Shown piece by piece: positions 46,733 to 59,231 of a DNA stretch of 64,000 bases (within the stretch, counting starts at the first letter, position 1; each line of letters opens with the position of its first letter). Below the pieces are notes generated by a model, which was not told the DNA's origin, did no database searches, and was given only the letters and a program-made list of their open reading frames with translations. The DNA comes from Whitmania pigra. Taxonomy: Eukaryota > Annelida > Clitellata > Hirudinida > Haemopidae. A program made the position numbers and the translations under genes. Where the stretch lies: positions 781,001-845,000 of the forward strand of contig JAJTWR010000263.1 in NCBI GenBank assembly GCA_021613335.1, in the 5' to 3' direction.

Positions 46733-49680
46733 TTCTTCAATTCAGATGAATATTTAACAAGTTTTTTTTTAATCATTTACTTTTCAAATGAATCCTGTAA
46801 ATGACAAACAATCAGCAGATGAAAGTGCTGAAGATATCATTTTACTTATTGAACGTCTGCTTGTCTTTCTATTTAAAGTCATTTGAGCGGATGAATGCAT
46901 ATAAAATGCACGAATGCGTCCCTTTAAGAGCACCTTTGTTCAATTATCAGAGATTAAAGTTTAACAACATCGCCTCTTAATAATAGCCCACTGAAAGTCA
47001 TTTTCAGAGATTATTCACACGGTGCTATTAAAAAGTAGAGGCTACTGATGTTAAAATAGTCGTTCAGATTTTAAACATTTTAAACAAATTATTTTTGATT
47101 CATTAATTCGCCAAATTTAGCTCCAGATGAAAGAATAATAATTTGCATTCAAGTCGGTTGAATTTATACTTGAATGTTTATTTATTTATTTTTACGTAAT
47201 TGCTGTCATTTGTTGCAAACAGAAATTGTTTTTTTTTTTGGGACACGCAGTGCTGCCGTGCATTCAGTTCATTCAAAATTTAAAATTTTTGTTTATTTCC
47301 GAGACTTCGGAGTAATGTATTTTTTTAAATAATTACTTTAATAACAACCGCAATATCATATCATTTTTATTTAATTTAAAAATTTAAATTTATTCACAAA
47401 AGGGAAACGAAGATGTTTTCGGAAATATGTTTAAAAAGTCACTCAAACATTTTCAGCAGGCAACGGCCATTTTCTTTTTAATTCTGTCAAGCATGATGTC
47501 GCTGAGGTATTTTCTTTTTAAATAAAAAAGTTTTAAACTTTTTATTTTAAACATTTCTTGGGAGACGAAATGTTAAAAAGTAAACTTCAGAATTCACGAT
47601 TCTCCTTAAAATATCCATCACTTTCTGTCCATTACGTCCATCGCATGGAACGACCAAGAACAGAGAACCTCTTCGTTGAATTTCAAAATTCTACGTTTAA
47701 AAGTTCTGCATTTAAAATGAGCAGGAAATTGATGTAAAAAGTGAAAACGCTAAATTATTCTGCATTCATATCTTCTCCAAATATTTAAAAGTTAAATTGA
47801 AGTTTTCAACGACGTCTTGTTGCCTGCAAAGACAAGATAAAGAGTTCAAAATATTTCAAATTCTTGTTTCCAAAGATTCCAAAATATTGAAACGTTAAAT
47901 TGAATCTGCGCTGAATGAAGCATTGATGAGTTTCTTAACTAGGAGTGATTATTGCAATTATTCTTAATAATCGAGCAATTGAGTGCACATCATTTCATTG
48001 CCAGCGAATAATTAGAAATTAGAATTCATCAAATCTGAATGAATGGATTAATTAATTAATTAGGAACTTTTCATTAAAATGTTTTCCTATTAAAAATAAA
48101 AATAAAAAAAGAAAAGAAGAAAAGAAGATGAAAGAGAACTGAAAAGTCAATCGCTGAACTGGAAGTCGTTAATTAAAGTTAAGAAAAACTCCAAAGATTT
48201 TGTCACGAACCACAAAACGTCATGACGTTCGCCTGACATCAGAATTTTGAAGTCGCAGTCATCAGAGTTGGAAGTATTAAATAGAAGATTAAACATTAAT
48301 TAATGTCAGCATAGAAATTTGATGAAATAACAAAAAAAGTAATATTTCAATTATTTAACTTTTAATCCTCATAGAAGTCTGAGAAGGAAATAAAATTAAC
48401 TTGTATGCTTCAAACTTAATAATACTTAATAATTTTAAAATTAACAATGCTTTAAACTGAATAATGCTTAATAATTTTAAAATTAATAATGCTTTAAACA
48501 GACCAATTGAACTGAAGATCACTTGAAGAAGTTACACAATCCAATTTTTAAGAAAAAACTTCAAACCGTTGATTATCAGAGGTTGTTGCCATCTCTTGAA
48601 GATTATTTTCTATCTATTATTCAATAATGCTCTCACCATACTATGACTACCACTAGCATCGCAAATACCATCTACTACAAATTATTACCATTACTACCAC
48701 AATGTTAAAAATAGCTTGACAATGACATCAACAATAACTGACACACAGTCATGTCTTCATTTGAATGTTTACAAATAATAGACTGAAATGACTCAAGAAA
48801 TCAACTCATTAGGAATTCAAAAGTTCTCAACTGGACTTGCGTGCACCTGTCAATATTCGTCATTTTCCAATTGGAAAGAAGCAGCAAGGAAAAACATGAC
48901 TCAAAAGATTTAAACCTGCATGAATGAATGAATGAATTAATAATAAATAAATGAATTAATTAATTAATAACAAATAAATGAATGAATTAATTAATTAATA
49001 ATAAATGAATGAATGATTGAGTAAATGAGTGCCTAATCACCCATATGGGGTATTAAAAAAAATCTTCCCTCGAAATTATTTCGGATAATTTTTTTATTTT
49101 AAAAGAATTTTCTATGAAATTGTAATCTTTTAAACCGTCTTTAAGGAGATTAATTTCAAAACTATTTTTAAAGCAATTTCTATTCGTTTGAATTTACTTT
49201 AATTGTTTTTCAAAAGAATTTAATAAAAAAAACAACAGTACGTTGCTATTAATTTTGATTAATCAAATCGACTAAATTTAATTACCATTAATCATAATCG
49301 GTTGAAGTAATTAATACCAGTTAACTTTAATTAGTTAAGTAATTAAATTGGATTAGTTTAATTTATTAAACATGCTAACTAAATTAAATAGAATTTGAAT
49401 AATTGTCCGATTAATTAAACTAATTAATAAGTAATAACCATAATTAACTAAATTAATTATTATTAATTAATTAATTAAATCAATTATTTTTATTTTTGCT
49501 TAAAATCTCGCTAAAGATATTTTTACATTTGTTCTTCGAAGTGGATAGAATAATAAAAATAAACAATCAAATGATAAAATAATTTTTATTCTTTATCACT
49601 TTTTTTATTTTACTGAAAATTCAAAATAAAAAATTCCAAAGGCCAAAAAATGCATCAATCATTACCTTATCAAGCTTTCG
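46733..49680. other. gene desert segment, strongly AT-rich
   Basis: No gene recognised. AATTAA/AATGAATG-rich simple sequence occurs at 48920-49030 and 49250-49490, and a duplicated 40-bp phrase at 48410-48500. Confidence 0.4.
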
Positions 49681-49713
49681 TTTCTTTGTTGATCCTGATA
49701 AGACATCGTCATG

Positions 49714-49721
49714 TGACGTCA
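49714..49721. promoter_or_regulatory. CRE palindrome
   Basis: TGACGTCA inside a short GC-richer stretch (49680-49870). It is one of four in 49.7-62.0 kb. Confidence 0.3.
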
Positions 49722-50207
49722 CATCGGAGAATTATGATTTGCCACGTCACACTAGCACTAACACTCTCCTAAACACACAGGGACAAAGATATAATCCGTC
49801 GTCATGGATACGATGTCAACATACAATCGAGAGGAAATCCACCACCATTGCAGCAATCCGGACTTTAAAAATTCATTCAAACGAGTGCAAATGATTTTCT
49901 AAAGTTGCTTGAAATGGAAAAAAATTTAAATCGAAGGACCTAATTTTAGAGCAGAAAAACCCATATGGTCCTATCAGAAGAATTCTCAGGAGCAGAGGCA
50001 GGTTGGTGGAAGGTGAGGGAAGGAGACAAAGGAAAGGACAAAGGAAAGGACAGCAGGGACACTTAATCCGCTAAGACACGTGAAACGTTCTTCCGGGCCA
50101 GTCTCCAGGAGAGTGATGGAGATTCAATGAAGTGGAAAGAAGAGAATTTCATACACAAAACCCTCCGCACTCTACGTCCCTCTTTTATACATCCATTCGA
50201 CCACTGA

Positions 50208-50335
50208 TCCATCCATCCATCCATCCATCCATCCGTCCGTCCGTCCGTTCGTCCATCCATCCATCCATCCATCCATCCATCCATCCATCTATCCACCCAT
50301 CCATCCATCCATCCATTCGTCCGTCTACTTTCGTC
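50208..50335. repeat. (CATC)n/(CGTC)n tetranucleotide array
   Basis: Tandem CATC units with interspersed CGTC variants. The Ser-Ile-His-Pro frame across it is an artefact. Confidence 0.9.
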
Positions 50336-50772
50336 CATTCTGATAATCCTAGTTAAAAATCCGTCTTTCATCCGTCAAGTTTCTTCCATCTGTCCGTCCG
50401 CAATTAAAGGCTTTTACTTGATCGATGTCTCATGGATGTGCATGATGATGCATTTCAATTACTTCATGCATTCGGTGAATTCATGCATCCACAGAGAATC
50501 ATTTGGAGGCCATTTATTATGAACGTAGTGAAATATAATTTTGATGTTCTTCAGTCAACTTTTAATTTTTAACCAAGGTACTGTTTTTTGTGTCATAGTT
50601 CGTGGAATAAATTTAAAATAGTTTTTAATTTTTAAATATAAGAAAAAAAACATTCAAAAAATGCTCGAAGAGGTCAGACGAGAACAAATCGACGTCAAAT
50701 ATTGATTCAACCACGTGGTGAGTCAAGCTTATAGTCATAATAAATAATAAATAAATTATGATAATGTATAAG

Positions 50773-51590
50773 ATATTTTGGGGGTCTTAATTGATGAGCA
50801 CTTATCTTGGCTCAAACATATCTCTTACGTTCAAAATCATGTTTCTAAGAAAAAAATGGTAATTTCTAATTTCTAGAATTCGGCTACTTTTCGACACAAA
50901 AGTTGCTCTTCTGTTACATTTCTCTCTTATTTACCCTTACCTAATATAATATAGGCATCTACTATATATAATATAACACACATTTACATCAATTGAATGT
51001 TGCAAAAACTGATTGCACGAAAAATTTTCTTATTATCATCCCCACCATCAACTGCTTCTGGCTTCTCTAACAATAGTTTGTTAAATATATCCAAGATTTT
51101 TAATTTACAAATTGCTCTTTTCATGTTTTCATATGATTTCAATTCTCTTCCCAAAATATTCTCTGTTTTTTTTCATATCGATCAATAACTACAACAATCC
51201 TTCACATTTTCTACGTAATACACATAAATATAGTCCACCTTTTTCAAAATCTACACTTAAATTATTCTCAATTCAATGTTATGGCCCAAGACTTTACTCC
51301 TCCATACCTTCATCTATCAAGGATCTAACTCAGTTACACACATGCCCTTTCATTTTCATTACTTTATTTATTATTCAAAAGGTCGTGCAAACAATATTTA
51401 CTGAGTGGAAGTGTATAGCTTATGATTTTGTATATAACTACTTTCAGGGTCAGTCCGACAGCGGAAGCGTGTTCTTCCTTAAGGCTGGTCTTTTGGGTTT
51501 ATTTGAATTTATTTAGTGCTTCGCCTTTTGTTTTTCCTGTGTTATATACAATAACGTATATATTTGTTTGATTCAATAAACTTATAAAAA
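50773..51590 (+). pseudogene. degenerate LINE, RT C-terminal region and 3' UTR
   Basis: Starting at about 50773, one frame reads GVLIDEHLSWLKHISYVQNH, the post-RT block of CR1/Jockey-type LINEs. After shifts, 51112-51350 shows HFLRNTHKYSPPFSKSTLKL then CYGPRLYSSIPSSIKDL, the conserved end of the same ORF type. It finishes with AATAAA at about 51574 and an A-rich tail. Multiple frame breaks; no catalytic core. Confidence 0.7.
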
Positions 51591-51908
51591 AAATAATTAT
51601 CATCATTTATAAGTGATTTAATGTTAAGAAACATTTCAAGTGAACCAATTTCAAAAATGCCTTCAGCAATTCCAGCCCAAACGATTCGCTTTGAGATCCT
51701 GATTTGAAGTGAAAAACTTTAGTGATGAATATGAATATAAAGTATATGATGCGAGTGTATGCATATTAACAAGTTAGCCAAAATCAATACCTAAAATGCA
51801 TAAATCATCATATAATTACAATAACTATCATCGAGTATACGAGCTTCCATCAACGAATTCCAACATTTGAATGGAAATTCACCAAGACCGGAAAGGACGA
51901 GGATGTGA

Positions 51909-52038
51909 TAATTATAAATTATTTCGGGATTAACGTCTTTAAAGTTCTTATGTCTCTCCATCATCTCGCCGGGAGGATGCTTATTATACGACCTCCGTGC
52001 ATATTAAATGCGATGTTGTTCTTGTTGTTGTTCCCGTT

Positions 52039-52116
<78 letters not shown>

Positions 52117-52244
52117 TATAAATTATTTCGGGATTAACGTCTTTAAAGTTCTTATGTCTCTCCATCATCTCGCCGGGAGGATGCTTATTATACGACCTCC
52201 GTGCATATTAAATGCGATGTTGTTCTTGTTGTTGTTCCCGTTAT

Positions 52245-52255
<11 letters not shown>
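51909..52255. repeat. direct duplication of a 140-bp unit separated by (AAT)n
   Basis: 51909-52045 and 52113-52250 are nearly identical, including CGGGATTAACGTCTTTAAAG and TCTCGCCGGGAGGATGC. Both run into (AAT)n. They look like two copies of a retroelement tail or an unequal-exchange duplication across the microsatellite. Confidence 0.85.
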
Positions 52256-52449
<194 letters not shown>

Positions 52450-53112
52450 GAGTAACTATGACTCTCTTGAGGTAGTAGCTTTCTCTGGCTGTGCCATCAG
52501 CTACGCCGCGCGTCCCCAGGTGGCGGATAGGGGTAACGACCTTATGCAGAGGTTAGCTGCGAAATAAGCGGTGCATGTTACTACGTGCTATACCGGCGAA
52601 TCAGCAGCCGTGGACCATTTGGCCTTCTGAGGTCGGGGTATTTTGCCATACCCTGTAACCGCTAAGCGCTCATTTTACGGAGGTTTTTTGAGCAGGTGGG
52701 ACCTTTCTCGTCGAAAGATGGGAGCGCGTGTACGATACTACATTTAAACTGTACGATTGTTATCGTAGCGATCAGTTGTAATCGGGTTACGTATCGTCTG
52801 GTTGTAATGGCCAGATACACTAACCGCCCTGGATGCGGTCCCATGATATGAGACGCTAGAACCGGTCACAAAATTCCCAGGGAGGGTGAAACTCCCCCCT
52901 GTAAGACATAGTCTGGGTGTGCACAGGAACTTGTATAATGATTTGAACTAGACCACTTGTCCTGGATGGGTGAAATCCCCTTCTGTAAGACGTACGTCAG
53001 GTGTGGTCAATGAACAATGGTCTCGAGGGATAAAATCCAAAAGATGACGCTTGCGTTGGGGGCGCCCAGACGCGCGCTTCGCGCGCTTGGTGTTCGCTCG
53101 CTTCGCTCGACT
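52450..53112 (+). mobile_element. GC-rich non-autonomous retroelement with a 28S rRNA (R2-site) 5' tag
   Basis: A sharply GC-richer block sits between two AAT microsatellites. Its first 26 bases (52450-52475; core AACTATGACTCTCTT) match the conserved 28S rRNA sequence at the R2 insertion site, 25/26 from memory. The body contains self-complementary stretches and two similar sub-blocks (AGGGTGAAACTCCC near 52882, GGGTGAAATCCCC near 52968, each followed by TGTAAGAC). The 3' end has the hairpin GCGCGCTTCGCGCGC at 53072 and runs into (AAT)n. No RT is encoded. It could be a deleted R2/R4-clade element or a SINE with a 28S-derived head. Confidence 0.6.
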
Positions 53113-53114
53113 CC

Positions 53115-53212
<98 letters not shown>

Positions 53213-53270
53213 TAGTAATATTAATAATAACATTAATAAAAGTGATGATAGTAATAATAACAACAATAAT
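53113..53270. repeat. (AAT)n microsatellite
   Basis: Imperfect AAT array directly after the GC-rich insert; it may be the element's tail or its target. Confidence 0.9.
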
Positions 53271-53759
53271 AATAATTTTTATTATAACTCGTTTTGTTTT
53301 ATTATGGTAATAGACGGCAAAAGCATCACGTCCATTACGGTCACATTTATTATTCGTCTGACATTTTAAAACTTTCTTGTTATTATTTAAATGTTTATTT
53401 TTATTATTACTAATTATTTTTTATTTATTAATAACTTAGATTAGGTATTACTATTAATATTAACTAGTAATTATAAGGATGAAATAACAGTAATAGGACC
53501 ACAATCACAACTACTCTTTCCCGTTGTTGTTATTGTTGATGATGATGATGATGCTGATGATGATGATGATGACGATGACTATTGACGACAATGATGATAC
53601 TGTCTACTTTCCTCATTAAATGATATTTTTTAATTTTCAACCTCAATTCACCCTTTTGTTGACTATATGTCATTAAACATGAGTTTATTAACAAATTCTT
53701 TGCATATAATCACGTTTCATGATTCTGAATTAGGATGAAAAAACTAATCACAATTATTG

Positions 53760-53811
<52 letters not shown>

Positions 53812-53880
53812 ATTATTATTAATTATTATTATTATTATTATTCATTATTATTATCATCATTATTATTATTATTATTATTA

Positions 53881-53914
<34 letters not shown>

Positions 53915-53919
53915 TATTA

Positions 53920-53983
<64 letters not shown>

Positions 53984-54070
53984 TTATTATTATTATTATT
54001 ATTATTATTCTTGATTATTATTATTCTTATTATTATTATTCTTATTATTCTTCTTATTATATTATTATTA
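53760..54070. repeat. (ATT)n microsatellite
   Basis: Long ATT array with C interruptions. Ile and Tyr homopolymer frames here are artefacts. Confidence 0.95.
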
Positions 54071-54140
54071 GCCGAGGTCTTCCTGCGTGCCAGCACTGGC
54101 AGTCTCCTAAGCTCCACCCACCGTTAACTCAGGGGAGAAC

Positions 54141-54152
54141 TGCGCATGCGCA
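54141..54152. promoter_or_regulatory. NRF1-type palindrome
   Basis: TGCGCATGCGCA is a perfect NRF1 consensus within a GC-rich stretch (54072-54180), as in many animal promoters. No transcript is proven. Confidence 0.4.
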
Positions 54153-54263
54153 ATCTCTTCAATCAATAACAATCCTTTCCATTCATAATTTCATGGAAAA
54201 GATAAAAAATGAGAAGCAGGTCTTTTCTTTCTTGCCTGCTGCCTCGTTTCACCGACCTTTCGT

Positions 54264-54385
54264 GGATGATGACGATGACGATGACGATGATGATGATTAT
54301 GATGATGATGATGACGATGACGATGACGACGACGATGACAATGATGACTATGATGATGACGATGACAATGATGATGACGATACCT
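54264..54385. repeat. (GAT/GAC)n triplet array
   Basis: GATGAC-type triplets; poly-Asp frame artefact. Confidence 0.9.
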
Positions 54386-54560
54386 GCAGGTTTTGTTGAG
54401 TCTCAGCTCTGCAGATATGAGTTGGTCGCTGGTCTGAATCTCGTCGAGTACTGCGTGGAGACTGTCAGAACATCTCCTAGAAGGTCCTTCCAAGTAATCT
54501 CTGGGACATTCCTGACCAGCACTCCATGAACCCAATGTTGACCCTTTGGGGTGATTTGAT
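54386..54560. other. candidate exon, strand uncertain
   Basis: GC-richer stretch with splice-like signals. On +, CCTGCAG|G at 54391 opens a frame containing SQLCRYELVAGLNLVEYCVE. On minus, a frame containing SWSAGQECPRDYLEGPSRRC ends at CAG|GTATCG. Neither is recognised. A CRE follows at 54565. Confidence 0.2.
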
Positions 54561-54564
54561 ATTG

Positions 54565-54572
54565 TGACGTCA
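54565..54572. promoter_or_regulatory. CRE palindrome
   Basis: TGACGTCA. See the cluster finding. Confidence 0.3.
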
Positions 54573-54579
54573 AATTTCA

Positions 54580-55290
54580 TGCGTCATTCATTCGGTGACA
54601 TAATTATTAATTTTTAACTGATGATATATTGCTGATTTTCTAGTAATTCTGAAAAATTATTTTGTTGTTTTAAAACGAAATGAGGAGTTTTGAATATTCA
54701 TGAATTTTGAAGTTTGTTCGGTCAGTTTTAAATCAGTACATGTCAATTACTTGAATAAACTAATAAATTAAATTTATTAAATAACCGCACTTTGTTTATT
54801 GGCCTCTAATTTATTCGAAAAAGGTAAAATTTATTAAAATTATTCGATAATTTATTCAAAAACGATTTCAATAAACTTGTGAAATTAGAAAATCTGAAAT
54901 TTGTTTTTAAATAAGTTCAACATGTACAAGTTTTAAAAGAACTCCTTGCATTTCAAGCAAATAATTAACCGCCTAATTACAAAGACGTCTGCTACTGGCA
55001 TTTCACAAAGAAACAACGCATCGATTGATTGACAGGAATTCTTAATGGAACACAGCAAGACATTTTTGGGCAGTTAAACAAGTGATATTATATTATTATA
55101 TTAGCTATATCATTACATTTATAACAATAATAATTATAATTATGTGTATTATTTATAGATGTATATAGTAATTAAACATGTAAATGTCATTAATATTATT
55201 ATTATTATTATCATCATCATCATTATTTTTTTATCATAAGTAAGAGTAATATAAACTGCAACAAAAAAATTTAAAATTGAAAATCGTCAT
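54580..55290. other. spacer, no gene recognised
   Basis: AT-rich DNA with short ATT/ATC runs near 55195-55230. Confidence 0.4.
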
Positions 55291-55292
55291 TG

Positions 55293-55307
55293 ATAATAAT
55301 AATAATA

Positions 55308-55360
<53 letters not shown>

Positions 55361-55383
55361 TTAATAATAATAATAATAATAAT

Positions 55384-55418
<35 letters not shown>
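55293..55418. repeat. (AAT)n microsatellite
   Basis: AAT array with ATTAAT interruptions. Confidence 0.95.
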
Positions 55419-55420
<2 letters not shown>

Positions 55421-55696
55421 TTGTAAAACATCAGAGACTCCTTGTAATTTCAAAATAATATTATTAAGTGGAGATTTAATTATTTATTAAATGGGATTAT
55501 ATTACTATTATTAATTATTTAATAATTTATTAAATGGGATTATATTATTATTAATTATTTATCAATGACCTTCACTCAGGCAAGTGCAGCACCATCAAGG
55601 AATGTTCAGAATTTTCCTTCAAAAACATTTAATGAGCCTTGTTTGGTCTTCGGAGGTTTTCACCAAGAATATTAGAGGTTGTGGTAATTAACAGCA

Positions 55697-55711
55697 TTGT
55701 CATCATCATCA

Positions 55712-55746
<35 letters not shown>

Positions 55747-55756
55747 ATCATCGTCG

Positions 55757-55828
<72 letters not shown>

Positions 55829-55844
55829 ACAACATCATCAAAAG

Positions 55845-55879
<35 letters not shown>

Positions 55880-55913
55880 TATCATTATCATCATCATCAT
55901 CATCATCATCATC
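55697..55913. repeat. (ATC)n microsatellite
   Basis: ATC array with GTC variants at its start and AAC/TTA interruptions. Poly-Ser, poly-His and poly-Met frames are artefacts. Confidence 0.95.
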
Positions 55914-56068
55914 AATGTGGAGACAATGCTCCACGAACAGATTAAAACATCAAAGATGGCCATCTTGCATTCCTCTGCTTACCTGGCCTGTTTGTTGCTA
56001 ACGATACTGATACTGATACTAATATTGTTCTAATTTTTAATATCATCATTAACAGTATGGTTACTTTT

Positions 56069-56120
56069 ACAGGATATTGTAATAATATTACTATACAGGA
56101 TATTGTAATAATATTACTAT
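56069..56120. repeat. 26-bp tandem duplication at the LINE insertion point
   Basis: ACAGGATATTGTAATAATAT... occurs twice (56069-56094, 56095-56120), and a third start follows at 56121 where the LINE tail begins. Confidence 0.85.
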
Positions 56121-58372
56121 ACAGGATATTTTTTTTTATTATTTATTTATTTTTATTTATTAGACACAATTGAAGGGCCCAATTGGACCACTAACACAAT
56201 TGCAAGAGAAAACAAAAGACATCGACCGGCATGTACACAGGGGCAGCATATACAATAGATTAAATGTAATTTAAGTAGTGGCTAAAGTCAATGTCCCGTA
56301 TTACAGCGTTGAAGCAGGAGGCCGTGGTTGATTTAACGACATCACCTGGCAATGCGTTCCATGGCTTTACGATTCTATTGAAAAAGGAGAATTTAACAAT
56401 GTCTATAGAATAATTACTTTGTTTAAGTTTAAGACAATGTCCTCGTGTTCCTGTATAGTTTTGTGCAATGAAGGATTGTATTAGAAAGGTATTAGTAAAG
56501 CCATGTAATATTTTGAATCCAAGTGTTAAATCAGCCAGAAGTCGCCGCCTTTCCAAGGTTGGAAGCTTGAGCAACCTTAGTCTCTCCATGTATGGATATG
56601 ATGCCACAGATGGAATTGATTGGTGAACCGCCTTTGCACATTTTCTATTTTGTCAATTAAGTATTTGTGATGTGGATTCCAGACTGGGGAGGCATATTCG
56701 AGTATTGGTCTAACATATGTACAAAAGGCGAGCTTTAAAATGTCTCGATCTTTGGAAGAAAAAGAGGTTCGGATCATCCAGGAGATTGTTGCGGCTCTTT
56801 TGGTGATGGCTTCAATGTGTGAGTCGAACTTCAGGTAAGGATCCATTATAATCCCTAGATCTCTGATCCTGTCGACACGCTGTAGGATATGCCCGTCAAT
56901 GGAGTATTCATGGAATCCCCCTGTCTGTTTGCGTCCTGTTACAGAGAAAACTTGACATTTGTCAGGCGCAAGTTGTAGTTGCCATTTGTCACTCCACTGG
57001 GCCACTTTGTCAAGAGCAGATTGTAGCTGAGTTGGAGAGACTCCGTTCGTAGTGTACAGTTTGACATCGTCAGCAAAAAGCTTGCAAACAACATTCGAAG
57101 TCCCGAGCAGGCCAGGCAGGTCATTTATGTAGAGTAAAAACAGGGTTGGCCCAAGTACGCTACCCTGGGGCACACCGCTGGTGACCAAAGCCTCCTCCGA
57201 CATAGAGCCGTTGATTTTAACCGTTTGAGACCTCGAGTCCAAAAAATTGCCAAGCCACCCTTTAATACTGTCTCCAAGACCATAAGCTGAGATTTTATTG
57301 ATAAGTTTGGAATGTGAAACTGAATCAAAAGCCTTTCTAAAGTCGAGGTATATTATATCAGTGGTAAGCTTAGCTTGGAGTTGCTCTGACCACTGCTGAG
57401 TGCACTCGAGCATATTTGTAATTGTGGATCGGGCCTGAACAAAACCATGTTGACTGACATCTATCAACTTGTGATGGGTTAGATGTTGCATAATTGCCCT
57501 GTTTATTACTCGTTCCATCACTCTGCAACTTGTTGAAGTAATGGAGATTGGTCTATAGTTTTCTGGTGTCGTGGTGGGTCCTTTTTTATGGATGGGTGTA
57601 ACCAGAGCTACTTTCCATTCCTGAGGCAATTTTTTGTCTTTAAAAGATGTATCAAATATGTGAGACAATGGAACAGCAAGCGATGACGCACACCTTTTCA
57701 GGAACACATTGGGAATGCCATCGGGACCTGCTGAAAATGATGGATCCAGTGTGCGAAGAGTTTTGTGTATGCTCTCTGGAGAGAAATCAATGCTGTTTAA
57801 TGTGGTGTTGGAACAGGGAGGAACATAGAGGGCTACACCGTCATCAATCGTAAAAACTGATGTAAAATAATTATTGAAGGTGTTTGCAATTTTTAAAGGA
57901 TCTCTCGTCAAGACACCATCAGGGAGGGCTATCTCAGATATATTGCTTCGTGCATGCAGCTTTCTACCTACATAGTTATACAGTCTGCCGATGTTCCTGC
58001 TATGGAGCAGTTCTAATTCAAAAGCTGCATAGTATTTCTCAACGGCTTTGCTACATGCTTTAGCAATGTTGTTGTATCTTGTTTTGTCATCATTGTTGTT
58101 ACCTTGTTTCCAAATTCTCCAAAGTCTCAATTTTGACTGCAGAAGCTGGTTAATATGTAGGGGATATTTTTTCCCTCCATATTTGAATACTGTAGCTGTG
58201 AATTTTGGGACATACAGTTCAAAAGCAACTCCCACCTGGTATCTAAACTCCTGCCAACATTCATCCACTGTGGGACAGAACTGAAAAAGCAAATTCCAGT
58301 TTATCCCCTGTAGATGTTCATTGAGCATGAGATAATCGGCTTTCCTGAAGTTGTATGTTGTGGATGGTATTA
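56121..58372 (-). mobile_element. CR1-like LINE, 5'-truncated
   Basis: Minus-strand element ending in an A/T-rich tail near 56126-56165 and truncated 5' inside the endonuclease-RT linker at about 58372. A candidate 15-bp target duplication TAATAATATTACTAT flanks it (56106-56120, 58373-58387). It encodes the RT and C-terminal region only. Confidence 0.8.
56260..58372 (-). pseudogene. LINE ORF2 (reverse transcriptase), truncated and frameshifted
   Basis: The first frame (from the truncation to 56577) has NFRKADYLMLNEHL of the linker, then RT blocks: SAGPDGIPNVFLKR, TPIHKKGPTTTPENYRPISI, DFRKAFDSVSHSKLI, TSGVPQGSVLGPTLFLLYIN, and the catalytic FADD of CKLFADDVKLY. The tail WMIRTSFSSKDRDILKLAFC, RPILEYASPVWNPH and VQRRFTNQF follows. 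A one-base shift near 56600 moves to the frame 56607-56260 with RLRLLKLPTLERRRLLADLT and KILHGFTNT, the normal end of CR1/L2-type ORFs. The endonuclease domain is gone, so it is not autonomous. Confidence 0.9.
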
Positions 58373-58500
58373 TAATAATATTACTATCATTGTGGTTAAC
58401 ATGAAATAATTTCATTATTTAAATGTACAAAATAAATACTGTGCCTGCTCAAAAACAAGCAAAGGAAGCAAAATATTGAAAGATCCGAGACATGTAAGTA

Positions 58501-58609
58501 GCCGCCATGTTTGTTCGCAAACAACCGGAAATCGAAGAACATAACGAACACTCAAACATTTCATGCGTCCACAAAATGGCGGTTCTCACGCGGGGGGCGG
58601 TAATGGCGG
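58501..58609. promoter_or_regulatory. cluster of three YY1-type ATGGCGG sites
   Basis: GCCGCCATGTTT (58501), AAAATGGCGG (58573) and ATGGCGG (58603) lie within 110 bases in a GC-richer stretch with CGCGGGGGGCGG. Such clusters are typical of animal promoters or Polycomb-related elements. No gene start is identified. Confidence 0.35.
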
Positions 58610-59112
58610 ACCAAACAAATGCTCCCTTTAAAATGCTCACTTTTGATTTGCTTATGTGTACCCGGAATTTAATGACTTGTTATTTATAACTTAGTTTTTT
58701 ATATTATTTGTTAATATTTGTAAATTATTTTTAGCCATTAATTTTAAGTTGTTTTTTTACATTATTTCTAAGTTATTTATAATTATAGTTATTGTTTTGT
58801 CAGTATCTGTAAGTTATCATAATATTTCAAGTGTCATCTGCTATTTATTTTTTGACAATTTAAAATTTCGTCACCATATCGAATTAACCATATCCATCAC
58901 TAACTTTCTTATCATCTCCCACCATCATCGACGTCATCATCATCGTAGTCTTCATCATCATCATCCTCGTAGTCAGCATCATCATCGTAGTCATCATCAT
59001 CATCGTAGTGTTCATCATCATCATCATCATCATGTTGAATCCACCGTAAAGGTTCAAACATTTCCAGCACATTTCATGTCTGTCGATTTTTCATGGTTGA
59101 ATTCCTCAGATG

Positions 59113-59120
59113 TGACGTCA
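59113..59120. promoter_or_regulatory. CRE palindrome
   Basis: TGACGTCA within TGTGACGTCACA. Confidence 0.3.
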
Positions 59121-59210
59121 CAATCCCCAAGGCAGGAAACCCAGGACCAATCAATCACCCTTGTATTTCCATCACTCATTAATATTCATAACTTCGAGCG
59201 AACACGATAT

Positions 59211-59231
59211 ATGCATATTCATGAGCAGCTG
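59211..59231. promoter_or_regulatory. POU/octamer-like site abutting an E-box
   Basis: ATGCATATTCATGAG (59211-59225) followed directly by CAGCTG (59226-59231). Motif recognition only. Confidence 0.3.

Noticed and set aside
52662..52844. 60-codon minus ORF in the 28S-tagged element
   Set aside because: No RT or other motif; the region looks structural rather than coding.
53809..54399. 196-codon Ile/Tyr/Asp-rich ORF
   Set aside because: Reads through ATT and GAT microsatellites; not a protein gene.
55629..56001. poly-Ser, poly-Met and poly-His ORFs
   Set aside because: Microsatellite artefacts of the ATC array.
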